Numbered from the stretch's first letter, positions 36,699 through 46,275 are shown. The stretch is DNA of 64,000 nt from RPQJ01 sp044226195 (GCA_044226195.1 JBGAHO010000003.1:120284-184283); one strand, 5' to 3'. A program made the numbers and translations. Notes: generated by a model not told the origin, from the letters alone.

Positions 36699-37555
36699 GC
36701 CCGTCTTTCCTCGCGCTCTGCGTCCCCGATGTCGACCTGTCCCACGTATGCGGTCTCGGCCGGTCCCGTGAGCCAGATCGGCTCGCCCGGGCCCGGCCAC
36801 TGCACGATCATGCGCCCACCGGGCGCGTCGACGCGCACTTCCTCGGCCAGCGGCCCGTGGCGTCGTCCGACCGCCACGGCGGCACAGGCGCCCGTGCCGC
36901 ACGCCTGCGTCTCGCCGACGCCGCGCTCGAAGACCCGCAGCCGCACGTGGTCCGGGGCCACGATCTCGAGGAAGCCGACGTTCACGCGCCGGGGAAACCG
37001 GGCGTGATTCTCCAACGCGGGTCCCACCGTGTCCACGGGCGCGGTGTCGATGGCGCGTACGCGGATCACCGCGTGCGGATTGCCCGTCGAGACGGCAGCG
37101 AAGTCGACCGGCCCGGTCGGCAGGTCGAGGTGGTAGGACGGCGCCTCGGCCTCGGCGACGAACGGCAGCGAGCGCGGATCGAAGTCCGGCACGCCCATGG
37201 CGACCGACACCTGGCCGTCGCCGCGCAGTCGCGCCCGCACCCGTCCGCCCGGGCTGTCCATGACGAACTCGCGGTCCCGGCGGCGGGCCCGGCTCGCGAC
37301 CAGCCGCGCGATGCAGCGCGCGCCGTTGCCGCATTGTTCGACCTCGGAGCCGTCCGCATTGAAGATCCGGTAGTAGACGTCGGTGCCGTCGGCCCGCGGC
37401 GGTTCGAGCACGAGTGCCTGGTCGAAGCCGATGCCGGTGCGCCGGTCGGCGAGGCGACGCAGCTCCGCGGGCGCGGGCAGCTGCGACGGGTCGGCGGCGT
37501 CGAACACGATGAAGTCGTTGCCGAGCCCGTGCATCTTGGTGAACGCCAGTCGCAT
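36695..37555 (-). CDS. dapF: Diaminopimelate epimerase
   Basis: 286 aa. The two catalytic Cys are present in EQCGNGARC and QACGTGACAAV. It converts LL- to meso-diaminopimelate for lysine and peptidoglycan synthesis. Starts MRLAFTKMHGLGNDFIVFDA, the canonical beginning. Slightly longer than E. coli DapF (274) through an Arg/Glu-rich tail. Confidence 0.97.
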   Translation of the reverse strand: MRLAFTKMHGLGNDFIVFDAADPSQLPAPAELRRLADRRTGIGFDQALVLEPPRADGTDVYYRIFNADGSEVEQCGNGARCIARLVASRARRRDREFVMDSPGGRVRARLRGDGQVSVAMGVPDFDPRSLPFVAEAEAPSYHLDLPTGPVDFAAVSTGNPHAVIRVRAIDTAPVDTVGPALENHARFPRRVNVGFLEIVAPDHVRLRVFERGVGETQACGTGACAAVAVGRRHGPLAEEVRVDAPGGRMIVQWPGPGEPIWLTGPAETAYVGQVDIGDAEREERRA

Positions 37556-37580
37556 GCGGCAAGGATACCCGAGCCGGGGG

Positions 37581-38510
37581 TCAGCGCCCCGTCTTTGCCT
37601 GCATTTCGGCGAGGCTGGCCGCGATGCCGGCGCGCATGTCGGGATAGCGCAGCGGCACCCGCAGCACGTCGCGCATGCGGGTGTTGTCGACCCGGCGCGT
37701 CTCGTCGAGGAACGCCAGCATGGCGGGCGGAATCTGCGTCCGCGCCTCCTCGCGGGTCACGAGCCGCGGCGGCGGCAACCCGGCCAGTTCCGCCGTCGCC
37801 AGCAGGTAGTCCGTGGTCGACGCGTGGTCGCCGTCGGTGACGTTGAATGCGCCGCTCGCGGTGCAGCCGAGCGCGGCGATGCACGCGCTCACGAGGTCGT
37901 CGACGTGGATGCGGTTGCCCGGCCCCGCATCTTCCGGCCGCAGCGCGGGTTCGCCGCGGCGCAGGCGCTCGAGCGGCAGCCGGTCGGGACCGTAGATGCC
38001 GGGCACGCGCAGCACGACGCAGCGAACCCGTCGCGTCGCGCACCAGTCGGTCACGATGCGCTCCGCGGCGACCCGGCGCCGCGCTCGATCGCTGCCCGGC
38101 GCGAGTTCGGCGCGTTCCGTCACGACGGTGCCGCCCGTGTCGCCATACACGCCGGTCGTGCTCATGTAGACCACGGCCGTCGGGCTGGCCCTGCCGAGCA
38201 GCGCGAGGAAGCGGGCGAGCCGCGCGTCGGTCGGGCTCGTGTCCGCCGGCGGCACGAGGTAGAAGATCGCCGCGCCGTCGACGGCATTCGGCAGGTCCCC
38301 CGCACCGGACGTGCCCGCATCGAGGTCCGCCAGGACCGGTTCGATGCCGATGCCGCGCAGTGCCGCGGCACGCTCGTCGTTGCGGGCGAGGCCCCGCAGC
38401 GAGTGGTCGGGAACGAGGCGAAGCGCGAGCCGGGTGCCGACGTAGCCGCAGCCGGCAATGAAGCACCGCGGGCGATCGGGAGGACCGCTGGCGGGAGGAA
38501 CGGGATCCAT
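37581..38510 (-). CDS. NAD-dependent epimerase/dehydratase-like SDR
   Basis: 309 aa from the ATG at 38508-38510. Rossmann motif FIAGCGYVGTRLALRL at about residues 17-32 and a variant active site, YMSTTGVYGDTGG (Tyr with upstream Ser/Thr). No K in the usual YxxxK spacing is obvious, as in the YeeZ-like branch of extended SDRs. Substrate unknown. It is the first gene of the long dapF-ubiB operon, 25 bp before dapF. Confidence 0.78.
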   Translation of the reverse strand: MDPVPPASGPPDRPRCFIAGCGYVGTRLALRLVPDHSLRGLARNDERAAALRGIGIEPVLADLDAGTSGAGDLPNAVDGAAIFYLVPPADTSPTDARLARFLALLGRASPTAVVYMSTTGVYGDTGGTVVTERAELAPGSDRARRRVAAERIVTDWCATRRVRCVVLRVPGIYGPDRLPLERLRRGEPALRPEDAGPGNRIHVDDLVSACIAALGCTASGAFNVTDGDHASTTDYLLATAELAGLPPPRLVTREEARTQIPPAMLAFLDETRRVDNTRMRDVLRVPLRYPDMRAGIAASLAEMQAKTGR

Positions 38511-38579
38511 GGCACGAGAATACTCGAATGTGGTGCCAATAATGCCAATCATTCGCGTTGCATGGCATCCTGAGCACCC

Positions 38580-39629
38580 ATGCCCCAGATCACCATCGTG
38601 CCCACCGGCCAGCGCTTCGCGGCCGATCCCGGCGAGACCGTGCTCGCCGCCGCGCTGCGCGCCGGACTCAACCTGCCGCACAGCTGCAAGGGCGGGCACT
38701 GCGCGTCGTGCTGCGTGCGCGTGCTGAGCGGCGATTTCGACTATCCGGGCGGCCGCCCGCCCGGCATTACGCCGGAGGAAGCCGACCGCGGCTACGCGCT
38801 GCTCTGCCAGGCGCGCGCGCTGACCGACCTCACGCTCGAGGCCCGCGAGATCCGTCCGGCGCTCGAGGCCGAGGTGAAGAGCCTGCCGTGCCGCATCGAC
38901 CACATGGAGCGTCTCACCGACGACGTGATGGCGGTATTCCTGCGCCTGCCGGCGGTCGAGACGCTGACGTTTCGCGCCGGACAGTACGTGGACGTGATGC
39001 TTTCCGAGGGACGGCGGCGCAGTTTCTCCGTCGCCAGTGCCCCGACCGACGGGCCGCTGCTCGAGTTGCACGTGCGGCGTGCGTCCTCGAGCGGGTTCAC
39101 CGGCCAGCTGTTCGACAGCATGCGCGCGGGCACGCTGCTGCGCATCGAGGGTCCCCTCGGCCAGTTCTGGTTCCGCAGCGAGTCGCGCCGTCCTGCCCTG
39201 ATGGTCGGTGGCGGCACCGGCTACGCGCCGCTGCGCGCCATGCTGCGCCAGTTGCTGGCGACCGGCGACCGGCGCCCCGTCACGCTGTACTGGGGTGGCC
39301 GCACGACGGCGGATCTCTACGAAGACGTCTGGCTCACGAACGTCGCGAGCGTCCGTTCGTCGTTCCGCTACGTGCCGGTGCTCTCGGAGTCCGACAGCGA
39401 GTCGTTCGGCGCGGTGCGGACCGGCCTCGTGCACGACGCGGTGCTCGAGGATTTCCCGGACCTCTCCGGCCACGATGTGTACGCGAGCGGCCCGCCGGCC
39501 ATGATCGAGGCGATCCGCACGGCGTTTCCGTCGCACGGACTGCCGCGCGACCAGCTCTTCTTCGACTCCTTCGATTACGCGCCCGACACGCTCGCGCGCA
39601 TGCGGGACGCTGCCCGCGAGAAGCGCTGA
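38580..39629 (+). CDS. Ferredoxin-NAD(P) reductase with N-terminal 2Fe-2S domain (AscD/CDP-glucoseen reductase-like)
   Basis: 349 aa. Residues 1-90 are a plant-type ferredoxin with Cys ligands in SCKGGHCASCCV and LLCQ. Residues about 100-200 are an FAD-binding domain (RRRSFSVASAP), and about 205-330 an NAD(P) domain (MVGGGTGYAPLRAM). The length and order match the CDP-6-deoxy-glucoseen reductase family; in bacteria without 3,6-dideoxy sugars such proteins serve as general electron donors. Convergent with hemY, 7 bp between the stops. Confidence 0.87.
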   Translation: MPQITIVPTGQRFAADPGETVLAAALRAGLNLPHSCKGGHCASCCVRVLSGDFDYPGGRPPGITPEEADRGYALLCQARALTDLTLEAREIRPALEAEVKSLPCRIDHMERLTDDVMAVFLRLPAVETLTFRAGQYVDVMLSEGRRRSFSVASAPTDGPLLELHVRRASSSGFTGQLFDSMRAGTLLRIEGPLGQFWFRSESRRPALMVGGGTGYAPLRAMLRQLLATGDRRPVTLYWGGRTTADLYEDVWLTNVASVRSSFRYVPVLSESDSESFGAVRTGLVHDAVLEDFPDLSGHDVYASGPPAMIEAIRTAFPSHGLPRDQLFFDSFDYAPDTLARMRDAAREKR

Positions 39630-39636
39630 CCGCGCC

Positions 39637-40845
39637 TCAGTGACGTCGCAGCCGCACGCGCGGCAGCGACAGCCGGCGGCCCGCCGACCGCGTGACGCTG
39701 TCGCGCAACACCTCGCGTGCCCGGTCGCGCTCGCCGAGCTGCTCCAGCAACTCGGCCAGCAGCAGGCTGTGTTCGGAGTTCGGCCGGCGCGCGATGCTCG
39801 CTTCGAGATAACTGCGGGCCTTGCCGATCAGGTCCGCGCGCAGGCAGAGCTTGCCGCAGGTCGCGAGCAGGTCCGCGTCCTCGGGCCGCCGGCGCAGCCA
39901 GCCTTCCGCGCGCTCCAGCGGCCCGAGCGGATCGCTCGTCACCACGTCGCCGTACAGGCGCACCGCCGCGACGTCGTTCGTCTCGTCGATCAGTTCACGC
40001 AGCGCCTTCTCGGCATCGGTGTGCCGGTCGCACGCCATCGCCGCGCGCGCGTAGGCAACGATCGACTGCGGCAGGCGCCGCAGCACGCGCGGCATCTCCG
40101 ACCACGCGGCCTCGAGCGCTGCCGCGTCGCGGCGGTCGCCCGCGGCGCGCACGGCTTCGAGCTGGGCCTGCGCGAGGATCTCGTTGACCTGCGCCTCGGG
40201 CAGTTCCTTGGCGCTGCGCAGGCGCGGCGCCAGTTCGCGCACGCGCTCGCCGCGCCCGAGCTTCTGGCAGAGCCGGGCCAGCAGTTCGAGGCCGCGCGAG
40301 TTGGTGTCGCCCGATGCTTCGAGCTGCTCGAGCGTCTGCAGCGCCGCCTCGTCCTGCCCGCGGCGCATCTGCATCTCCGCCAGCGTCACCAGCACGGCGG
40401 CGCGTTCCTCGGGCGCCTGTTCCTCGGCGCGCTGCAGCCATTCGTCGCGCCGCTCGACGGCGTCCTGCAGGTCGGCGGCCCGCGCGGCCACCAGGTAGTT
40501 CGCCGCGGCCGAATCGGCATCGGGTGCCGCGCGCGCGAGCAGCTCTTCGGCCCGCCGCCAGCGGCCTGCCGCGAGATCGAGCAGGCCGCGCTGCGTGTCG
40601 TCGCGGGCGCGGCGACGCCGGCGCTCGGCGCGCAGGGTCGCGAGCCGCCGCCGTGAAGTGAACGCCTCGACGATGCTGCGCGTGAGCAGGTACAGGCCCG
40701 CCAGCACCAGCAGGAACACCGGCACCGTGGTCTCGAAGAGGCCCCGGCCGAGGCGCACCGCGACGTAGCCCGGGTCGGCCAGCAACACGTGTGCCGCCAG
40801 GGCGCCGACCAGCAGCGCGGCGGCGATGACCAGCGCGCCCTTCAT
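39637..40845 (-). CDS. hemY: HemY, TPR membrane protein of the heme operon
   Basis: 402 aa (E. coli HemY 398). Two N-terminal membrane helices (residues 1-25 and about 40-60), a basic stretch, then a long helical region of TPR repeats (for example LLATCGKLCLRADLIGKARS). It is not an enzyme; it is thought to organise heme biosynthesis at the inner membrane. Start overlaps the hemX stop by 4 bp. Confidence 0.9.
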   Translation of the reverse strand: MKGALVIAAALLVGALAAHVLLADPGYVAVRLGRGLFETTVPVFLLVLAGLYLLTRSIVEAFTSRRRLATLRAERRRRRARDDTQRGLLDLAAGRWRRAEELLARAAPDADSAAANYLVAARAADLQDAVERRDEWLQRAEEQAPEERAAVLVTLAEMQMRRGQDEAALQTLEQLEASGDTNSRGLELLARLCQKLGRGERVRELAPRLRSAKELPEAQVNEILAQAQLEAVRAAGDRRDAAALEAAWSEMPRVLRRLPQSIVAYARAAMACDRHTDAEKALRELIDETNDVAAVRLYGDVVTSDPLGPLERAEGWLRRRPEDADLLATCGKLCLRADLIGKARSYLEASIARRPNSEHSLLLAELLEQLGERDRAREVLRDSVTRSAGRRLSLPRVRLRRH

Positions 40846-41888
40846 GGCGCCTTGGGCGGCGCGCCGCGGTAGACGCGCCGCAGCAGCTGGGCGGCCGCGC
40901 CGGTCTCGGGACGCGGCGGATCGATGTCGATGTTCGCCAACGCCGCCGCGGCCGTGCGTGCCGCCTTCACGTCGGCTGCGCGACCGTCGAAGAATTCCGC
41001 CAGCCACGCGTCGGCGGCGCGCAGCGACTGCACGTAGGCCGGGCGGTCCTGCTGCATCACGGCGATGCGCGCCGCGAACAGCAGCAGCTGCAGGTGCTGG
41101 CGACGCAGCGACTCCTCCTCCGCGGTGACGAGTCGCACGTTCGCGGGCTGCACGCGGCGCAGCGAGAAGAGGTCGTGCACGGCCTGGTTGATGCGGCGCA
41201 AGGCCCGGTCGAGTCCGCTCGCCGGCGCCTCGGCGGCCGGCACGCGGCGCGCGGATGCCACGGGCACGCCGAGCACGGGCAGCAGCGACGACTGTGCTTC
41301 GAGTGCGGTCAGGCGCGAGATCACGTCGGGGAGGTTCGGCACCGGCACCGCGCGCAGTGCGTTCAGCTCGCCGGCCAGCAGCTGGCGGACCTGCGCGACG
41401 TCCGGATCGGTGACGGTGGCGAGCCGGGCATCGGCCGATTCCATGGCGACGATGGCGGTCGGCACGTCGTGTTCGAGACGCAGGCGCCGGTCGGCGAGCT
41501 CGAGCAGGTAGAGCGCCTCGGCCCGCGCCCACGACCGCTGCGGCGCATCGGCCCGCGCACGCAGCTCGGCGACGGTCTGCCCGAGTTCATTGACCTGTGT
41601 CGGGATCTCGCGCAGCGAGCGGATTTCGGCCCGCACGCGCGCATCGGACTGGTCGACGCGCGTGGTCAGGGCCGTGAGTGCGCTGGCGAGGCGGTCCTGC
41701 GCGGCGCGCACCTGGACCACCTGGGCCTTCAGCTTGTCGATGCGGTTGTCGAACTGGCTGAAGCGCCAGTGCGCGTAGATCGCGAGCAGCAGCGCGAGCA
41801 CCGCGAACACCACGAGCAACGGGCTCATGTTGCCGCCGGTGCGACGACTCTGGAGATCGGAGGTGAGGGACTCGATTTCGGTGGACAT
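40842..41888 (-). CDS. hemX: HemX-like membrane protein
   Basis: 348 aa from the ATG at 41886-41888, shorter than E. coli HemX (393). One membrane helix at about residues 20-42 (MSPLLVVFAVLALLLAIYAH), then a coiled-coil (KLKAQVVQVRAAQDRLASAL) and a long periplasmic helical domain. HemX was once annotated as uroporphyrinogen methyltransferase but has no methyltransferase motif. It lies between hemD and hemY as usual. Confidence 0.88.
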   Translation of the reverse strand: MSTEIESLTSDLQSRRTGGNMSPLLVVFAVLALLLAIYAHWRFSQFDNRIDKLKAQVVQVRAAQDRLASALTALTTRVDQSDARVRAEIRSLREIPTQVNELGQTVAELRARADAPQRSWARAEALYLLELADRRLRLEHDVPTAIVAMESADARLATVTDPDVAQVRQLLAGELNALRAVPVPNLPDVISRLTALEAQSSLLPVLGVPVASARRVPAAEAPASGLDRALRRINQAVHDLFSLRRVQPANVRLVTAEEESLRRQHLQLLLFAARIAVMQQDRPAYVQSLRAADAWLAEFFDGRAADVKAARTAAAALANIDIDPPRPETGAAAQLLRRVYRGAPPKAP

Positions 41889-41926
41889 GGGCGTGACCGG
41901 CGAACCGTGCGCGCCCCGGCATCGTA

Positions 41927-42718
41927 TCACGCGGCCGGACGATCCCCGGGCGGGCGGTCCCGTGAGGCGAGGGCCGCTAGCATGGCCGCATCCTCGGCCG
42001 TGGGTGCGACGACCAGCGCGCCGCGCCAGTGACGGTCGCGGGCCGCCTGCGCCACGCGGGCGCCCGGCAGCAGCAGCGCGCAGTCCCGCAGCGATTCGGC
42101 GAGCGCCGGCGGGACCATCCCGAGCAGTCCGTCGATGACCTCGACGCTGGTGACCGCCACCACGACGTTGCGCGCACCGCCGGCCAGCGCCCGCTCGAGG
42201 GCCGCGAGTGCCGCGGGATCGGGCGACGCCGGCACGCGCCGGTAGACCTCGGCGACGTGCACCGTCGCGCCCCGGGCCTGCAGTTCGTCGCGCAGCAGCT
42301 CGCGGCCACCGACGCCGCGCAGGATCAGGACGCGCCGGCCTTCGAGCGTCGAAAACACCGGCAGCTCGAGCAGGCCCTCGCTGTCGGCGCGACCTTCGGG
42401 CAGTGCGTGCACCACGACTCCGTGTGACTCGAGCGCGCGCGCCGTCGCGCGGCCGACGGCCGCGATGCGGCAGCGCGACGGCGGCGGCAGCTGGTCGAAC
42501 GATGCCTCGACGGCATTGGCGCTGGTGTAGATCGCCCAGTCGTACGCGTCGGGCGCCGAGCGAGCGCGTTCGGCGGCGCCGAGCGGCACGCGTTCGATCT
42601 CGATGGCCGGCAGCGCGATGCAGGTCGCGCCCTCGCGGGTGGCGGCGGTGGTGAACGGCCCGGCCTGGCGACGCGGTCGCGTGACGACGAGGGTCAGGCC
42701 TGCGAGCGATGCGCTCAC
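41927..42718 (-). CDS. hemD: Uroporphyrinogen-III synthase
   Basis: 263 aa from a GTG overlapping the hemC stop by 4 bp. Two Rossmann-like halves: VVTRPRRQAGPFTTAATREG near the start and VLILRGVGGRELLRDELQAR in the middle. It cyclises hydroxymethylbilane with inversion of ring D. Sequence conservation in this family is low, so the call rests mainly on position and the TRP/RG-GGR motifs. Confidence 0.92.
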   Translation of the reverse strand: MSASLAGLTLVVTRPRRQAGPFTTAATREGATCIALPAIEIERVPLGAAERARSAPDAYDWAIYTSANAVEASFDQLPPPSRCRIAAVGRATARALESHGVVVHALPEGRADSEGLLELPVFSTLEGRRVLILRGVGGRELLRDELQARGATVHVAEVYRRVPASPDPAALAALERALAGGARNVVVAVTSVEVIDGLLGMVPPALAESLRDCALLLPGARVAQAARDRHWRGALVVAPTAEDAAMLAALASRDRPPGDRPAA

Positions 42719-43662
42719 GTGTGCCCGGCGGCCTCCGCCTCGCGGCGCAGGCGCGCGAGCAGCGTCTCGGCACCGGCCGCCTGCATGCGCTCCGCGAGCT
42801 TGCGTCCGAGCGCCTCGGCCGCGTCCGGCGCTCCGCTCACGCGGTCGCGGTAGGTCTCGCTGCCATCCGGCGCGCCGACGAAGCCGCGCACCACCAGTTC
42901 GCCGCCTTCGATCGTCGCGTGCGCGGCGATCGGCGAATGGCAGCTGCCGAGCAGCTGGGCGGCGAAGGCCCGCTCCGCGGCCAGCCGCACGAAGGATTCC
43001 TCGTGGTGCAGCGCCGAAAGCGCGCGGCGCGCGTCCGCATCGTCCGCGCGGCACTCGATGCCGATGACGCCCTGGCCGACGGCCGGGAGCGACAGGTCGA
43101 GGTCGAGCTCCTCGGTCACGTGGTGGGCGATGCCGAGTCGCTCGAGGCCCGCGCAGGCGAGGAGGATGGCGTCGAGGTTGCCCTCGTCGAGGCGCCGCAG
43201 GCGGGTGTCCACGTTGCCGCGCAGCAGCTCGAGCTTCAGGTCGCGACGCGCGTGGCGCAACTGCGCCTGGCGGCGCGGGCTCGAGGTGCCGACCCGCGCG
43301 CCCTCGGGCAGGTCGGTGAAGCGCCGGTAGCGCCTGGAGATGAAGGCATCGCGCGCATTCGCGCGCGGCAGCGCCGCGGCGATGATGAAGCCCGGCGGCA
43401 GCTCGCTCGGCACGTCCTTCATGGAGTGCACGGCGATGTCCGCGCGGCCGTCCTGCATCGCGACCTCGAGTTCCTTGACGAACAGGCCCTTGCCGCCGAC
43501 CTCGGCCAGTGCGCGGTCCTGCACGCGGTCGCCCTGCGTGCTCATCGGCACGAGTTCGACGGGGAGTCCCGGGTGCGCCGCGCGCAGCAGCGCCGCGACG
43601 TGTTCGGCCTGCCAGAGCGCGAGCTGGCTGCGGCGGGTGGCGATGCGGATCGGTTTGGCCAA
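42715..43662 (-). CDS. hemC: Hydroxymethylbilane synthase (porphobilinogen deaminase)
   Basis: 315 aa. The dipyrromethane-binding Cys is in LLGSCHSPIAAHA, the catalytic Asp is in DIAVHSMKDVPSELPPG, and the start RIATRRSQLALWQAEHV is canonical. It condenses four porphobilinogens in heme and siroheme synthesis. First gene of the hem cluster proper. Confidence 0.96.
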   Translation of the reverse strand: MAKPIRIATRRSQLALWQAEHVAALLRAAHPGLPVELVPMSTQGDRVQDRALAEVGGKGLFVKELEVAMQDGRADIAVHSMKDVPSELPPGFIIAAALPRANARDAFISRRYRRFTDLPEGARVGTSSPRRQAQLRHARRDLKLELLRGNVDTRLRRLDEGNLDAILLACAGLERLGIAHHVTEELDLDLSLPAVGQGVIGIECRADDADARRALSALHHEESFVRLAAERAFAAQLLGSCHSPIAAHATIEGGELVVRGFVGAPDGSETYRDRVSGAPDAAEALGRKLAERMQAAGAETLLARLRREAEAAGHT

Positions 43663-43690
43663 GCGATGCTCCAGTGCGCGGCCCGCGGGC

Positions 43691-44917
43691 TCAGGCGCGT
43701 TCCTTCAGGGATTCCAGTTCCTCGACCTCGAAGCGGAACAACGCGACCAGCAGGCCGAGCACGATCGGGCCGAGGAACAGTCCGATGAAGCCGAAGGCGG
43801 ACAACCCGCCCATGACTCCGACGAAGACGGCAAGGGTAGGGACTTCGGCGCGGCCCGAAATCAGCATTGGCCGCAGGAAATTGTCGACCGCGCCGACCAC
43901 CAGCACGCACCAGCCCGCGAGGAAGGCCGCGTGGCCGGGCTGGCCCTGGGAGACGAGCCACAGCGCGCCCGGTACCCAAAGGAGCGCCGTGCCCACGAGC
44001 GGCACCAGCGCGAAGAACACGCCCAGCACGCCGAAGAGCAGCGGCGAGGGCAGGCCGGCGAACGTCCAGCCGATGCCGAGCAGCGCGCCCTGCGCGAGCG
44101 CGGTGAGTCCGATGCCCATGAACACCGCGCGGGTGACGTCGATGAGGTGCCGGTAGAGCCGCGAGCGGCGCTGCTCCTCGATCGGCAGCAGGCGCACGAC
44201 CTGCGCGGCGATGCGCGGGCCGTCGCGCAGCACGAAGAACAGCACGAACAGCATCAGCAGGAAGCTCACCAGCGTGCCGAGCGCGCCGAGGACCACCGAG
44301 CCGCTCGACGACACGATCGCCTGCAGGAGGTTGCGCGCGCCGCCGACGATCCAGTCCTGCATCTGCTGCAGCGTCACGCCGGTGTACTCGCCGATCCAGT
44401 CGACCGCGCGCTGCAGCCACGGCAGGCGCGAGACGTCGAGGGCCTGCGCGCTCTCGAGCGTCGGCACGTGGCCTTCCAGCCGGTGCAGCAGCTGCGCCGC
44501 CTGGGCCGCCACCGCGCCGCCGATCGCCGCCACGGGCAGCAGGAAGAACAGCAGCGTCATGGCCGTGACCAGCCCGGCGGCGAGTCGCGGCCGGTCGCCG
44601 ATCCGGGCCGCCAGGCGGGACGTGAGCGGCGCGAGCAGCGCGCCGAGCAGCACGGCCCACAGCAGCGGCTGCCACAGCGGCGAGACGATGCGCCACACGA
44701 GGAACATCAGGACCGCGATCAGCAGCAGCAGGCCCACGCGCGACAGGAACGCGCCCTGGCCGCCCGGCAGGGCGGAGGCTGCGCGCGTCGGCGATGTCCG
44801 GTCGTTGGCGTCGGTCGGCGGTTCCATGTCCTGCTCGGCGGCAACGGCCGCAACGGGTCGGGCCCGGCGAGTCGCGCGGGCCGGCGGATTCTGCGTCGGA
44901 GGCGTGGGTCCTGTCAC
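43691..44917 (-). CDS. AI-2E family transporter (PerM/YhhT-like)
   Basis: 408 aa, but the first 55 residues are Pro/Ala/Arg-rich; an internal ATG at 44825-44827 could be the true start. Seven to eight hydrophobic helices, with the family segments PLLWAVLLGALLAPLTSRLA and VPLVGTALLWVPGALWLVSQ. Members include the AI-2 exporter TqsA and several sodium- or proton-coupled exporters; substrate unknown. Encoded 28 bp before hemC on the same strand. Confidence 0.85.
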   Translation of the reverse strand: MTGPTPPTQNPPARATRRARPVAAVAAEQDMEPPTDANDRTSPTRAASALPGGQGAFLSRVGLLLLIAVLMFLVWRIVSPLWQPLLWAVLLGALLAPLTSRLAARIGDRPRLAAGLVTAMTLLFFLLPVAAIGGAVAAQAAQLLHRLEGHVPTLESAQALDVSRLPWLQRAVDWIGEYTGVTLQQMQDWIVGGARNLLQAIVSSSGSVVLGALGTLVSFLLMLFVLFFVLRDGPRIAAQVVRLLPIEEQRRSRLYRHLIDVTRAVFMGIGLTALAQGALLGIGWTFAGLPSPLLFGVLGVFFALVPLVGTALLWVPGALWLVSQGQPGHAAFLAGWCVLVVGAVDNFLRPMLISGRAEVPTLAVFVGVMGGLSAFGFIGLFLGPIVLGLLVALFRFEVEELESLKERA

Positions 44918-44939
44918 GACCCGCGCGGGCGGGACGGCC

Positions 44940-45827
44940 TCAGTCCTTGCGGCGGGCGCCCGCGAAGAGGGCGTCCTTGAGGCGGAACAGCGTGGAGATG
45001 TCCTCGTCGCCGTGGCCCTGGGCGATCAGCTCGGCGTACTGCGCGAGCGTCGATTCGACCACCGGCAGCTCGACGCCGTGGCGGGCGGCCATGGCGCGGC
45101 AGATGCGCAGGTCCTTGTCGTGCAGGCGCACGCGGAAGCCCGCGGGATAGGCGTCGCGCACGATGTTCGGCGCCCGGTTGACGAAGTACCAGCTCGAGCC
45201 CGCGCCCTTGCCGAGCGTGTCGATGAGCCGGTCGAGCGGCAGTCCCTCGGCCTTGGCGAAGGCCATGGCCTCCGCGACGGCCTGGATGATGCCGGCGCAC
45301 ATGATCTGGTTGGTGGCCTTGGCGGCCTGGCCCATGCCCGTCGGGCCGAAGTGCGTGACCGTGCGGCCCATGGCCTCGAGCACCGGGCGGGCCTGCGCCA
45401 CCGCGGACTCGCTGCCGCCGCACATGATCGCGAGCGTGCCGTCGCGCGCACCCTCGACCCCGCCGCTCACCGGCGCGTCGATGAATTCGCAGCCCCGGAG
45501 CGCGAGGCGCTGCGCGGCTTCGCGGGCCGTTCCGGCGCCGACCGTGGAGCAGTCGATGACCAGCGAACCGGGCTTCAGGCCCGGGGCGAGTGCATCGACC
45601 ATCGCAAGCACGTCCGCATCCGCGGACACGCAGACCACGACGACGTTGCAGCTGGCGGCCAGTTCGGCCGGGGTGGCGGGGGCCGCGACCTGCAGTTCGG
45701 TCGCGAGCTCGTCCGCGCGTCCGCGCGTCCGGTTCCAGACGCCCTGCAGCAGGCCGTGCTTGTGGAGATTGCGGGCCATGCCCCGGCCCATGGCGCCGAG
45801 GCCGACGAATCCAGTGCGCAGCGTCAC
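44940..45827 (-). CDS. 3-hydroxyisobutyrate/tartronate-semialdehyde dehydrogenase family protein
   Basis: 295 aa. NAD(P) motif GFVGLGAMGRGMARNL, substrate motif FIDAPVSGGVEGARDGTL, and catalytic Lys in GQAAKATNQIMCAG. Typical beta-hydroxyacid dehydrogenase of the GarR/MmsB group. Which acid is used cannot be told. It sits between the AI-2E transporter (22 bp) and a DUF4124 gene (4 bp), all on the same strand. Confidence 0.87.
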   Translation of the reverse strand: MTLRTGFVGLGAMGRGMARNLHKHGLLQGVWNRTRGRADELATELQVAAPATPAELAASCNVVVVCVSADADVLAMVDALAPGLKPGSLVIDCSTVGAGTAREAAQRLALRGCEFIDAPVSGGVEGARDGTLAIMCGGSESAVAQARPVLEAMGRTVTHFGPTGMGQAAKATNQIMCAGIIQAVAEAMAFAKAEGLPLDRLIDTLGKGAGSSWYFVNRAPNIVRDAYPAGFRVRLHDKDLRICRAMAARHGVELPVVESTLAQYAELIAQGHGDEDISTLFRLKDALFAGARRKD

Positions 45828-45831
45828 GCGG

Positions 45832-46275
45832 TCACTGCCCGGCGCAGAACTCGTCCATCACCTTCTTGGCGTTGGCGCGGGTCGCTTCCATCTCGGCGTC
45901 GCTCAGGTAGCGACGCTCGCCCTCGCTCCCGCCCTGCTCGTACAGGCGACGCGCGCTCATGTACTGCTCGTAGCGGTCGCGGGCATCCTTGCAGCGCTTG
46001 GCCTTGTCCTCACTCGAGGCCTCGCTCGAGGCCGGGGAGGCCGACGAACTCGACGACGCGGCGTTCAGCCGGTCCATCTCCTCGTCGTGACGGCGCTGCG
46101 CCTCGGCCGGGTCGGTCTGGTGCGTCTTCACGTTCAGGCGTTCGGCGGGCAACTGCTCCGGGCGATCCGTGAACACGGGATTGCCCTTCGCGTCCTTTTG
46201 CTTGTAGACCTCGCCGGCCTGGGCGGTCGCGCCGAGGACCAGCAGGGCAGCCACGAGCGTCAGGATGGGCTTCAT
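45832..46275 (-). CDS. DUF4124 periplasmic protein
   Basis: 147 aa from the ATG at 46273-46275, preceded by GGAGG. Signal peptide KPILTLVAALLVLGATAQAG, then the DUF4124 pattern EVYKQKDAKGNPVFTDRP. The middle is a Ser-rich linker (ASSSSSASPASSEASSED) and the end a charged helix. Function unknown; DUF4124 proteins are common small envelope proteins in proteobacteria. Confidence 0.85.
   Translation of the reverse strand: MKPILTLVAALLVLGATAQAGEVYKQKDAKGNPVFTDRPEQLPAERLNVKTHQTDPAEAQRRHDEEMDRLNAASSSSSASPASSEASSEDKAKRCKDARDRYEQYMSARRLYEQGGSEGERRYLSDAEMEATRANAKKVMDEFCAGQ

Noticed and set aside
38542..38568. ATGCCA/TGGCAT inverted repeat and TGCCAAT direct repeats before the 2Fe-2S oxidoreductase gene.
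   Set aside because: Arms of only 6 bp with a 15-bp spacer; no matching regulator nearby, so chance cannot be excluded.
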